Source of the DNA: Papio anubis
Taxonomy: Eukaryota > Chordata > Mammalia > Primates > Cercopithecidae
Direction: 5' to 3'
NCBI RefSeq assembly: GCF_008728515.1
Contig: NC_044990.1
Coordinates: 66,196,879 to 66,260,878, forward strand
Length of the DNA stretch: 64,000 nt
Numbering within the stretch: position 1 is the first letter of the stretch; the number at the start of each line of letters is the position of its first letter. Shown here in pieces: positions 35,354 to 46,200 of the stretch. The notes under the pieces were generated by a model, which worked only from the letters and a program-made list of their open reading frames with translations, was not told where the DNA came from and ran no database searches. Position numbers and translations under genes: made by a program.

Positions 35354-36292
35354 TTCCAAACCTTGAGATTCTACAAACATTTACTTTCAAAGAAAGGCAT
35401 GGACACTTCTCTTATTTTGCCCACATTACAACACTTTGAACCTACAATGAAGAAGGCCCAATTCCATTAAGTGAACACTTGGACAATTTTGGTAAATTTC
35501 TAAAGAATTCGTCTATATGGTATCCCTGTATTACTGATCAGTTTTTAAGAATATCTACTCTAAGCTATGCCTTCAGGATTTCTAATCTGGGTGGAAAACA
35601 ATGTTTTTCTTACATATGTGATTATATGTGTTTTACGGCATTACCCCTAAGTATTGCCATCACCATTATAGAAAATTACGTGCAATTCAGAGCTGTGCTA
35701 AATATTAAGACAAACTTAGCTAGCTTAGATTCAAGACTTGATATTCCTAAGTCATTACTACTAATAAATTGGCTATGGTAACTAATTTTTATGAGGATAT
35801 TTTATGAATGACTTGTTAGTAGATTTGTCTTAGATGACTGAAGCAGCCCACTAAAGTGTTTTACCCTTTTCCTCTTGCATTTCTGCAAGGCGGCCCCTCT
35901 GTGTAGTTAAAGAAATCTTTCTCAGGTGTACTTCAAATCATGCCACACTGGGAATAAAATCAGAGACACAGCCCCAGTGCTTTAAAAGATGTAGTTCACA
36001 TTTCTAATGATAGTTTACCAAGTTCTCAGCTGGCCCCATTTTCTTTGTCCATGTTTGATCTCTTGCTCCTAGAACATGAATCCATAGGAAAAAACATGAA
36101 CTTTCACTGCTCTTTACTGTCTCTGGGCCAGTGTACGTCCTTCTCTAGGCCTTTAATAATTCTCTTTCTCTTCTTTGTTTTTTATCTTTCACAATTCAGC
36201 ACACACACCACTTTTTACAAAAGTCTTCCCTAATCTTTCCAAGTCCTAAGCAGACTTCCCACATAGACGTTCTCACACCTCCTTGTATTTTA
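35354..36292. other. Unassigned sequence
   Basis: No gene recognised; a 100-codon plus frame at 35479-35781 has no known domain, no upstream context and no splice-site support. Confidence 0.45.
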
Positions 36293-36364
36293 TACAGTTG
36301 ACTCACGGGTTAGGAGTGCTGACTCTTATGCAGTCAAAAATCAGCAAATAACTTTTGACTCATT

Positions 36365-36379
36365 AAAATCTTAACTACT
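36365..36379 (+). repeat. Left target-site duplication of Alu
   Basis: AAAATCTTAACTACT; the right copy at 36700-36714 reads AAAATCTTAGCTAGT (two differences). Confidence 0.8.
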
Positions 36380-36699
36380 GGCTGGGTGCGGTGGCTCACG
36401 CCTTAATCCCAGCACTTTGGGAGGCCAAGGCGGGCGGATCATGAGGTCAGGAGTTTGAGACCAACCTGTCCAACATGGTGAAACCCCGTCTCTAGTACAG
36501 ATACAAAAAGTTAGCTGGGCGTGGTGGTGCACACCTGTAATCCCAGCTACTCGGGAGGCTGAGGCAGGAGAATCGTTTGAACCCAGGAGGTGGAGGTTGC
36601 AGTGAGCCAAGATCGCGCCATTGCACTCCAGCCTGGGCGACAGGGCGAGACTTTGTCTCAAAAAGAAAGAAAGAAAAAAAAAAAAAAACAATAAAACAA
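36380..36699 (+). repeat. AluS (Sc-like) SINE inside a Tigger-type element
   Basis: Full-length plus-strand Alu, GGCTGGGTGCGGTGGCTCAC to an A-rich tail with AAAGAAAGAAAG. It has GATCATGAGGTCAGGAG and TTTGAGACCAACCTG, which fit the Sc/Sp groups. The 106-codon minus frame at 36371-36691 is its antisense translation. Confidence 0.95.
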
Positions 36700-36714
36700 A
36701 AAATCTTAGCTAGT
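36700..36714 (+). repeat. Right target-site duplication of Alu
   Basis: AAAATCTTAGCTAGT, partner of 36365-36379. Confidence 0.8.
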
Positions 36715-37054
36715 AGTAGCCTACTGTTGACTGGAAGCCTTACAGATAACAGTTGATCAACACATATTTTGTGTGTGATATGTTTGTTATGCTCTATTCT
36801 TATTATAAGGTAAGCTAGAGAAAAATGTTATTAAAAATCATAAAGAAGAGAAAACATATTTACTATTCATTAAATGGAAGTGGATCATCAGAAAGGTTTT
36901 CATCCTCATCATCTCTACATTGATTAGGCTGAGGAGGAGGAGGAGGAATAAGAGGAGTTGCTCTTTCTGTCTCCGGAGTGGCAGAGGCAGAGGACATTTT
37001 GACTGTAAGTGAACCCACACAGTTCCAAGCCTAGTGGTTCAAGGGTCAACTGTA

Positions 37055-37718
37055 CTTCTTGTTTCATTTCTTAGAAAATAAGTTCCATGAGGGCCATGGA
37101 CTTGGATTTTTAAAATACCCATATCTGTATTATTAACTAATATAGAAATACAAAATATAAGTATATGGCATATAAATTACACAGATTTTTTTAAAGCACC
37201 CCATGTTCAGTAGGGACTCCCATGTATATTTCAAAGAAAACAGCAGAAGAGGGGAACAATCTTAAATCAGTGAATTTTATAATAGGAAATCTTTTTAGAC
37301 ATTAAAAAATCAATTAGATTCTATTTTGTATTGTAGGAGATAAAACTACAAAAATAGGAGATAAAACTATAAAAATCATTTAGAATTGGCTTGGGGGGGA
37401 TATAGCTTCTTTTCTCTAACTGGTTGGTGGTGAAATTATACTGCTAATTGATTGTTTTAAGCCCATTTCATTGCTATTTTGACATGCTGAAAAATGTGCT
37501 GTGCCGTACAGTAAAGCATGCCACACAAAATTAAATGAGGAAATAAGAGAGTAGAAAAATGAGGGCAAGGAAATATGTAAGGAGAGTCATAGTGTCCAAA
37601 CACAAACTGAAAGCTGCAAATACAATCATCATTATTTGAGGTGAGTGGAATTTTGGTTATCAGATTCCCAGAAGACAAAGCAGAAAGGGAATTGTTATTC
37701 ATAATAAAAATACTCAGT
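37055..37718. other. Unassigned AT-rich sequence
   Basis: No gene recognised. A small imperfect tandem repeat (GGAGATAAAACTACAAAAA then GGAGATAAAACTATAAAAA) lies at 37337-37376. Confidence 0.5.
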
Positions 37719-37914
37719 CCTATAAAATTCCAAGTGAAAAATGCAAATTAAAGAACTTATAATAACTTATGACATTAAGATTTTATTAAGCATAACACCA
37801 CTGAAAATTCTAGTCATATTCAATTTTCTTTTAGGAAATGTGTTTGGCATAGTTTTACTAGTATTTTGTAGGCTTATTTAGCATATGTCACTTTTGTTGC
37901 ATAGGTAGTATTTG
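37719..37914 (+). repeat. Diverged direct repeat, copy B
   Basis: Partner of 35160-35353, about 2.4 kb downstream, same orientation. Beyond the two ends the sequences stop matching, so the repeat has fairly sharp borders (CCTATAAAATTCC at the start, AGGTAGTATTTG at the end). Confidence 0.8.
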
Positions 37915-38620
37915 ACATGCTTAATTACACATATGAATTACTCAATATCACAGGTTTTTTTGTCTAAATAGTTTCTCATATACATTGCATGCTACTACAT
38001 AGAGGAAAATATGCTCCTTGGCATGCTTGAAATAAAGACATTATGAAGTTTCAGAATTCCTTGCCTTAAAAAGTCTCTCCAAATAGGATGATGGCATAAT
38101 ACCAAAAGAGTTGGCTAAGTACACACCTGTAAAAAGCCTAAATAAGGAGCTCTGTTCTCTATTGCTTTGACTTAAAACAAAAATGAAATTAAAATTTGAC
38201 AGCAGATGGAAGGACTATGCATCATTTTAGAATCTTCCATGAATATTGATTCTAGCAATAGAGATTTGTTAAGAACTAGATTGATTAGAGTTCAAAATAC
38301 AATCTGGATTTATCAAAATATTTACATTAAGGGTATTAGCAAATTCTAAGAATAAAAGTTGTCTGGAATGGAGAACAGGGTGAGGTAATAGCATAACTTT
38401 GCCACTAATAAAGGCTAAGCAATTCTTCCTATTCCCAAACTAGCAAACAATGAACAGAAAAAAAATGTTCATTCAATTGCTATAATTTTTAATCTAGATT
38501 TTATTTTCATAAACCCATACACATTATTCTCCAAACTGTTTAATGTCTTCTTCCACATCCATATCCTTGTTCTTGATTCTGTGTAGTTTTGTAAGTTTTT
38601 AACAACTAAAAATTTTCTTT
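37915..38620. other. Unassigned AT-rich sequence
   Basis: Nothing recognised. Confidence 0.45.
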
Positions 38621-38633
38621 TTAAAGAATCATC
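38621..38633 (+). repeat. Left target-site duplication of L1
   Basis: TTAAAGAATCATC; exact copy at 40254-40266. Confidence 0.94.
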
Positions 38634-40253
38634 CTTTTTTTAAATTTTTTATTATACTTTAAGTTCTAGGGTACATGTGCACAATGTGCAGGTTTGTTAC
38701 ATATGTATACATGTGCCTTGGTGTACTGCACCCATTAACTCGTCATTTACATTAGGCATATCTCCTAATGCTATCCCTCCCCCCTACCCCCTCCCCTGGA
38801 TAGGCCCCGGTGTGTGATGTTCCCCTTCCTGTGTCCAAGTGATCGCATTGTTCAATTCCCACCTATGAGTGAGAACATGCGGTGTTTGGTTTTCTGTTCT
38901 TACGATAGTTTGCTGAGAATGATGGTTTCCAGCTGCATCCATGTCCCTACAAAGGATACGAACTCATCCTTTTTTATGGCTGCATAGTATTCCGTAGTGT
39001 ATATGTGCCACATTTTCTTAATCCAGTCTGTCACTGATGGACATTTGGGTTGATTCCAAGTCTTTGCTATTGTGAATAGTGCCACAATAAACATATGTGT
39101 GCATGTGTCTTTATAGCAGCATGATTTATAATCCCTTGGGTATATAATAATGGATAGCTGGATCAAATGCATTGTTCTAGTTCCTACAGATCCGTGAGAA
39201 TTGTCCACACTGTTTCCCACAATGGTTGAAGACTAGTTTACAGTTCCACAACTTAGTGTAAAAATGTTCTATTCTCCATCCTTTTCCAGTACACCTGTTG
39301 TTTCTTGGCTTTTTAATGATTGCCATTCTACTTGGGTGTGAGATGGTATCTCATTGTGGTTTTGATTTGCATTTTCTCTGATGGCCAGTATTAGTTAGCA
39401 TTTTTTCATATTCTCACCAGTGGCTGCATAAATGTCTTCATTTGAGTAATCTGGTGTATCCTTGCTACTTTTGATGGGGTTGTTTGTATTTTTCTTTAAA
39501 TTTGTTTGAGTTATTTGTGGTTCTGGATGTTAGCCCTTTGTCGGATGGTGGAATGGCAAAATGTTCTCCCCATTCTGTGGGTTGCCTGTTCACTCTGATG
39601 GTAGTTTCTTTGCTGTGCAGAAATCTTTAGTTTAACTAGATCCCATTTGTCAATTTTGGCTTTTGTTTGCCTTGCGTTGCTTTTGGTGTTTTAGACATGA
39701 AGTCGTTGCCCATGCCTATGTCCTGAATGGTATTACCTAGGTTTTCTTCTAGGGTTTTTATGGTTTTAGGTCTAACATTTAAGTCTCTAATCCATCTTGA
39801 ACTAATTTTCATATAAGGAGTAAGGAAAGGATCCAGTTTCAGCTTTCTACTTAGGGCTAGCCAATTTTCCCAGCACCATCTATTAAATAGGGAATCCTTT
39901 CCCCATTTCTTGTTTTTGTCAGGTTTGTCAAAGATCAGATGGCTGTAGATGTGTGGTATTATTTCTGACGGTTTTGTTCTGTTCTGTTCCATTGGTCTAT
40001 ATCTCTGTTTTGGTACCAGTACCATGCTGTTTTGGTTACTATAGCCTTGTAGTATAGTTTGAAGGCAGGTAGCATGATGCCTCCAGCTTTGTTCTTTTGG
40101 CTTAGGATTGTCTTGGCAATATGGGCTTTTTTTTGGTTCCATATGAACTTTAAATCAGTATTTTCCAATTCTGTGAAGAAAGTCATTGGTAGCTTAATGG
40201 GGATGGCATTGAATCTATAAATTACCTTGGGCAGTTTGGCCAGTTTCACGATA
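38634..40253 (-). mobile_element. L1PA-type LINE-1, 5'-truncated, minus strand
   Basis: Tail side at 38634-38655, 3' UTR, then the ORF2 end up to GCCAGTTTCACGATA at 40253, all in minus orientation. Low divergence outside one stretch suggests a fairly young primate copy. A perfect 13-bp target duplication brackets it. Minus frames 39636-40142 (168 codons) and 38900-39220 (106 codons) are ORF2 remnants in different frames, because roughly 39125-39640 is full of small insertions and deletions. The ends on either side of that patch are collinear and clean. Confidence 0.96.
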
Positions 40254-40266
40254 TTAAAGAATCATC
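40254..40266 (+). repeat. Right target-site duplication of L1
   Basis: Exact copy of 38621-38633. Confidence 0.94.
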
Positions 40267-40519
40267 TTTTAAAGTTTAAATCATTTCCCTTCTTTTAGAG
40301 TTTTTATTCATATCTGCTATAACTTCTGTTCTTTTTTTCTTGCATCATTTTTCTACATTTGTTTTGATCTTTACTAAATATTATAACTTCAGCTTATGCA
40401 TTTTATTACCATTTGTTTTCAGCAAGATTTACTAACTACACAGCTTGGTTTTACCATAGTTATAGATTGTTTTCCATATTTTAAAAATACACTATTATTT
40501 ACATCTCAAATTTTAAAAT
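40267..40519. other. Unassigned AT-rich sequence
   Basis: No gene recognised. Part (about 40453-40490) weakly resembles 47308-47345. Confidence 0.35.
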
Positions 40520-40645
40520 CAGAAATTAGGAAGTATTGCTGCTGCCCTCTAAATTTAGCTAACGTTATCACTCTTTGACTTCTCTCTGTACGTGATCATA
40601 CTTTTTAAATAAAAATAGTGACTTTAAATTGATATTTTTAGATGC
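40520..40645 (+). repeat. Diverged direct repeat, copy C
   Basis: Resembles 47664-47790: AAAATCAGAAA, TGCCCTCT.AATTTA, GTTATCAC, GATCAT.CTTT, AAATA.AA..TAGTGACTT. By eye about three of four bases match. Family not recognised. Confidence 0.65.
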
Positions 40646-40838
40646 ATATTTAATAGTTCTTTAACTTTCATCTAAAAAGAATCTTTTCAATTTTTGTGTA
40701 CTTCTTAAGGCAATTCTTTTGTTTTATTTATTCTATATTTATGCTAAAAACTTTCTATCTCTTATTTTTATTGTATTTTTGGTGAATATTCAAGGCCACA
40801 CTGAATACTACATCAAACAGATACATATGAAACGTTTA

Positions 40839-40855
40839 AAAAGTTTAAATAAGTT
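40839..40855 (+). repeat. Left target-site duplication of U6 fragment
   Basis: AAAAGTTTAAATAAGTT. The right copy at 40882-40898 reads AAAAGTTTATATAAGTT (one difference in 17). Confidence 0.8.
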
Positions 40856-40885
40856 GTGCTCACTTTGGTAGCATATATACTAAAA
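40856..40885 (+). pseudogene. RNU6 fragment: 5' fragment of U6 snRNA (tailless retropseudogene)
   Basis: Thirty bases, GTGCTCACTTTGGTAGCATA then TATACTAAAA, match the 5' end of U6 spliceosomal RNA at 26 positions; all four differences are transitions of the C-to-T/G-to-A kind. Sequence after that is not U6. The fragment sits between 17-bp near-perfect direct repeats; the last four A of the U6 part are shared with the right repeat. No poly(A) tail is present. This fits an L1-made, 3'-truncated, tailless copy, with no promoter and no function expected. Confidence 0.82.
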
Positions 40886-40898
40886 GTTTATATAAGTT
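40882..40898 (+). repeat. Right target-site duplication of U6 fragment
   Basis: AAAAGTTTATATAAGTT, partner of 40839-40855. Confidence 0.8.
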
Positions 40899-41206
40899 GT
40901 ATAATTTCTGCCACTTCTTTGAGAATTTTTAATTTTTAATACATAAGAAAGTAATCTTTCACTGAATATGAAAATGTCACACCATATTGTTATTCAACTC
41001 TGTAGAAATATTATTTACTATGTAAATTCAAGTTGAATGTATTCTTCTCGGTAAAATTTTGTTTTATTCTATATTTATGAGGTTTTGTATTTCTTTAATT
41101 TTGGAAGTGCAAGTATTTGCTGTGATAGGTCTAGTTTCTTTCCTCAGAAATCATTCTTTCTCAATTTCTGATAATTTAATTTTCAATGTTTCTTTCACTT
41201 CTTTTT
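40899..41206. other. Unassigned AT-rich sequence
   Basis: Nothing recognised between the U6 fragment and the target site of the full-length L1. Confidence 0.45.
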
Positions 41207-41219
41207 AAGAAACATGGAT
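41207..41219 (+). repeat. Left target-site duplication of full-length L1
   Basis: AAGAAACATGGAT; exact copy at 47242-47254. Confidence 0.94.
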
Positions 41220-42237
41220 AAGATGGCCAAATAGGAACAGCTCAGTCTCCAACTCCCAGCCCAGCGAAGCGACACAAGAAGAACCGGTGATTTCTGCATT
41301 TTCAACTGAGGAATTGCTGGGTTCATCTCACTGGGGTGCCGGATCAGTGCTGGTCAGCTGCAGCCACGACAGCCAGAGCTCAGAAGCAGAGGCTGAGGCA
41401 TCACCTCACTGAGGAAAGCAAGGGAAAGGAATCCCTTTCTAGCCAGAGGGAACTGAGACACACAACACCTGGGAAATAAGATTGCTCACCCAATATTAGC
41501 TTTGACAGCAGGCACACAGGAGATCATATCCCACACCTGGGCGGGAGGGTCCATCTGGGCCTCACTGGCTGCTAGCACAGCAGTCTGTGATCTGCAGCCA
41601 AGGCAGCTTAGCGAGGCTGGGGGAGGGGCACCATGTGCTGAGGCTTAAGTGGGTAAGCAGCTGCTGGGAAGCTCCAGCTGGAGTGGAGCTCACAGCAGCT
41701 CAAAGGAACCTGCCTGTCTGTGGAGCTCACCTCTGGGACAGGGCACAGCTGCACACAACAACAACAACAGCTTAACAGCAACAAAGCAGCAGAAACCTCT
41801 GCAGGCATAAGCGACTCTGTCTGACAGCTTTGAAGAGCAGTGGATCTCCCAACACGAGGAGGTTGAGATCTGAGAAGGGACAGACTGCCTGCTCAAGTGG
41901 GTCCCTGACCCTGAGTAGCCAACTGGGAGACATCCCCACTAGGGAGCAGTCTGACACCCCACACCTCACAGGGTGAAGTACACCCCTGAGGAGAAGCTTC
42001 CAAAGCAAGAATCAGACAGGTACACTCGCTGTTCAGAAATATTCTATCTTCTGCAGCCTCTGCTGCTGATACCCAGGCAAACAGGGTCTGGAGTGGACCT
42101 CCAAGCAATCTCCAACAGACCTACAGCTGAGGGTCCTGACTGTTAGAGGAAAACTATCCAAACAGGAAGGACACTGCACTAAAACAATCAGTACATCACC
42201 ATCATCAAAGACCAGAACTGAATCTGGCTCCCTAAAG

Positions 42238-43250
42238 ATGGGGAAAAAGCAGGGCAGAAAAATGGAGATTCAAAAAATAGGCATCTCGACAAAGGGCGCC
42301 AATCATCATCAATAACCGGATCAAAGCTGGACCGGAGAATGACTTTGTGAGATGAGAAGACTTCAGTCCATCATTTCTCAAAACTAAGGAGAATTACGTT
42401 ACTTAAGCGCCAAAAAAGAAACTAAAATCTTGAAAAGTGGAAGAATTGGCTGGAGTAATTATGCAGAGAAGGTCATAAAGCGAAATGAAGAGATAAAGAA
42501 ACGCGGCCACGAAATCATTGACAAATCTTTAAGCTTCAGTAACCGACTCTATCAACTGGAAGAAATTGTGATTGGTCAAATGAATGAAATAAATAGAAGA
42601 AATCAAAGAAGAAAAATGAACAAAGCCTGCAGAAGTATGGGATTATGCCAAAGACCAAATCTCCGTCTGATTGAAGTTGCCCACCAAAGAAGTGAGGGAA
42701 AATGGAACCAGTTGAAAACACTCTTCAGGATATCATCAGGAGAACTTCCCCAACCTAATTAGAGACGAGCCAACGATCCAAATCCAGGAAATACAGAGAA
42801 GCGCCACAAAGATACTCCTCGAAGAGCAACTCCAAGACACATAATTGCCAAGTTACCAAAGGTTGAAATGAAGGAAAAAATCTTAAGGGCGTGAGAAAGG
42901 TCGGTTACCCACAAAGGGAAGCCCATCAGACTCACAGCAGATCTCACCGGCAGAAACTCGCCCAGCCAGAAGGGAGTGGGGCCAATGTTCAACATTCTTA
43001 AAGAAAGGTACTGAGCCACAAATTTCATATCCAAAGCCAAACTAAGTTTCATAAGTGGAAAAGAGAAATAAAATCCTGAATGAAAAAACGTCTTAGAGAG
43101 ATTTTGTCACCACCAGGCCTGCCTTACAAGAGACCCTGGAAGGAAGCACTCAACATGGAAAGGAACAACCCGAACCAGCCATTGCAAAAACATGCAAAAT
43201 GTAAGAACCATCGAGGGCTAGGGAAGAGCTGCATCAACTAACGAGCCAAA
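42238..43250 (+). pseudogene. L1 ORF1 (RNA-binding protein p40), broken
   Basis: Starts at ATGGGGAAAAAGCAGGGCAG, the L1PA ORF1 start context. ORF1p is an RNA-binding trimer of the L1 RNP, with a coiled coil, RRM and C-terminal domain. The longest open piece is 42430-42762 (110 codons), matching part of the coiled-coil region; frameshifts occur before and after it. The C-terminal part is recognisable near 42900-43080 (CAAAGGGAAGCCCATCAGAC) but not in one frame. Not functional. Confidence 0.88.
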
Positions 43251-43269
43251 ATAACCAGTTAATATCATA

Positions 43270-46200
43270 ATGGCAGGATCAAGTTCACATAACAATCTTA
43301 ACCTTAAATGTAAATGGATTCATCTCCAATTAAAGGTACAGACAGCAGAAACTGGATAAAGTCAGAAAGACCCATCAGTCTGCTGTATTCCAGGGAGACC
43401 ATAGAGACATACATAGGCTCAAAATAAAAGGGATGGAGGAAGGTTACCAACAAATGGAGAACAAAGCAGGGGTTACAATCCTAGTCTCTGATAAAACAGA
43501 CTTTAAACCATCAAAAGATCAAAAGAGACAAAGAGGCCATTACATAATGGTAAAGGGATCCATTCAACGGGAAAAGGCTAGCTATCCTAAATATATATGC
43601 ACCCAATACCAGGAGCACCCAGATTCAAGCAAGTCATGGGGGCTTACAAAGAGACTTAGACTCCCCACACAATAAGAATGGGAGACTTCAACCTCCACTG
43701 TCAACATTAGACAGATCAACAAGACAGAAAGTTAACAAAGGATATCCAGGAATTGAATCATCTCTGCAGCAAGCAGACCTAATGAACATCTATAGAACTC
43801 TCCACCCCAAATCAGCAGAATATACATTCTTCTCAGCACCACATCATTACTTACTCCAGGTGACCATATAATTGAGTAGCGCCATAACAAATGTGCAAGA
43901 ACAGAAATTGCCTTCTTTGTCTCCTGGACACATTTGTCAAGCTAGAACTCAGGACTAAGAGCTCAATCAAAACAAGCTCAACTACACATGGAAACTGAAC
44001 AACCTATATACTGAATGACTACGGGTACATCCACGAAGTAGAGGCAGAAATAAAGATGTTCTTTAGAACCAATGAGAACAAGATACAACATACCAGAATC
44101 TCTGGGACATTTAAAGCAGTGTGTAGAGGGAAATTTATAGCACTAAATGCCCACAAGAGAAAGCAGGAAAGATCAAAAATTGACACTCTAACGTATGAGT
44201 AAAAGAACTAAGAGAGCAGCCATTCAAAGCTAGGCAAGAAATAACTAAGATCCAGAGCAGAACTGAAAGGAGATAGAGACACAAAAAACCCTCCAAAAAT
44301 CCAATGAATCCAGGGTTAGTTTTGAGAAAGATCCAACAAAATTGACAGACCACTAGCGAGACTATGCAAGAAAGAGAGAAGAATCAAATGTTGCTAATTA
44401 AAATGATAAAGGATATCTACACAGGCACAAGAAATACAAACTGCCATCAGAGAAATACTATAAAACACCTCTCATGAAATAAACTGGAAACCTAGAAGAA
44501 ATGGATAATTTCTGGACACACTGCTTCAAAGACTAAACCAGGAAGAAATTGAATCTAAGATAGACCAATAGTAGGCTCTGAAATTGAGGGCGTAATTAAT
44601 AGCCTACCAACCAAAAAAAGTCAGGACCAGATGGATTCACAGCTGGTCACCAGAGGTATAAGGAGGTTGGTACACCATTCCTTCTGGAAACTATTCCAAT
44701 CAATAGAATCCTCCTAACTCATTTTATAGAGGCCAGCATCATCCCTGATGCAAAGCCTGGCAGAGGTACAACAAAAAAGAATTTTAGACCAATATCCCTG
44801 GTGTTTATCGATGCAAAATCCTCAATAAAATACTGGCAAACCGGATTCAACAACACATCAAAAAGCTTATCTACCATGATCAAGTGGGCTTCATCCCTGG
44901 GATGCAAAGGCTAGTTCAACGATGCAGCAAATCAATGACATAGTAGCATATAAACAGAGACCAAAGACAAAAGAACCACATGATTATCTCAATAGATGCA
45001 GAAAAAGGCTTTTGACAAGATTCCTTTAACCCTTCATGCTAAAAGCTCAATAAATTGATTATTGATGGAGCGTACCTCAATCATAGAGCTGTTTGTAATG
45101 ACAAATACAGCCAATATCATACTGAATGGGCAAAAAACGGAAAAATTCCCTTTGAAAACTGGCACAAGACAGGGATGCCTCTCCTCACCTCTATTCAGCA
45201 TAGTGTTGGAGAAGTTCTGGCTAGAGGCAGGCTAGGCAAGAGAGAAAGAAATCAGGGGTATTCAGTTAGGAAAAGAAAGAAATTGTCCTGTTTGCAGATG
45301 ACATGATTGTATATTTAGAAAACCCATTGTCTCAGCCCAAAATCTCCTTAAGCTGATAAGCAACTTCAGCAAAGTCTCAGGATACAAAATTAATGTGCAA
45401 AAAATCACAGAAACCATTCTTACCCACCAATAACAGACAAACACAGAGCCCAAATCATGAATGAACTTCCATTCTGAATTGCTTCAAAGAAGATCAAATA
45501 CCTAGGAATCCAACTTACAAGGGATGTAAGGACCTCTTCAGGGAGAACCACAAACCACTGCTCAGTGAAATAAAAAGAGGACACAAACAAATGGAAGAAC
45601 ATACCATGCTCATGGATAGGAAGAATCAATATAGTGAAAATGGCCATACTGCCCAAAGGTAATTTATAATTCAATGCCATCCCCATCAAGCTACCAATGA
45701 GTTTCTTCACAGGGTGAAACTGCTTTAAAGTTCATATGGAACCAAAAAGGCCCGCATCTCAAGACAATCTAAGTCAAAGAACAAAGCTGGAGGCATCCGC
45801 TACTGGCTTTTCAAGCTATACTAAAATGCAGTAACCAAAACAGCATGGTGCGGTACCAAAACAGAATATAGACCAATGGAACAGAACAGAGTCCTCAGAA
45901 ATAATACCACATCTACAGCCATTGATCTTTGACAAACCTAGAAAAACAAAGAAATAGGAAAGGTTCCCTATTTAATAAATGGTGCTGGGAAAATTGAAAC
46001 AGCCATAAGTAAGCTGAAACTGGATCCTTTCCTTACTCCTTATCACAGTGTTAAGATGGATTAGAGACTTAAAATGTTAGACCTAATACCATAAAAATCC
46101 TAGAGGAAAACCTAGGTAGTACCATTCGGGACATAGGCATGGGCAGGGGCTTCATGTCTAAAACACTAGCTGCTTGGCTGACAGCAAAAAGCTAAAATTG

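Larger units (their letters stand above)
36295..37052 (-). mobile_element. Tigger2/MER28-like DNA transposon, split by an Alu
   Basis: A non-autonomous pogo/Tigger-type element. The left terminus CAGTTGACTCACGGGTTAGG and right terminus GGTTCAAGGGTCAACTG are inverted copies of each other. Both ends are flanked by TA, the Tc1/mariner-type target duplication (36293-36294 and 37053-37054). The body has ATAACTTTTGACTC, AGTAGCCTACTGTTGACTGG, AAGCCTTACAGATAACA, TTTACTATTCATTAAATGG and a GAGGAGGAGGAGGAGGA stretch, matching the known short Tigger2 derivative. An AluS at 36380-36699 sits inside. No transposase is encoded. Confidence 0.88.

Noticed and set aside
35479..35781. 100-codon plus-strand frame as a coding exon
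   Set aside because: No domain, no splice-site context and AT-rich unique sequence; length is compatible with chance.
36371..36691. 106-codon minus frame with an Alu-like protein
   Set aside because: It is the antisense translation of an Alu.
39636..40142. 168-codon minus-strand open frame as a gene
   Set aside because: It is the ORF2 remnant of the L1 at 38634-40253.
40856..40885. Functional U6 snRNA gene
   Set aside because: Only the first 30 bases are present; the U6 body, the TATA/PSE promoter and the terminator are absent.
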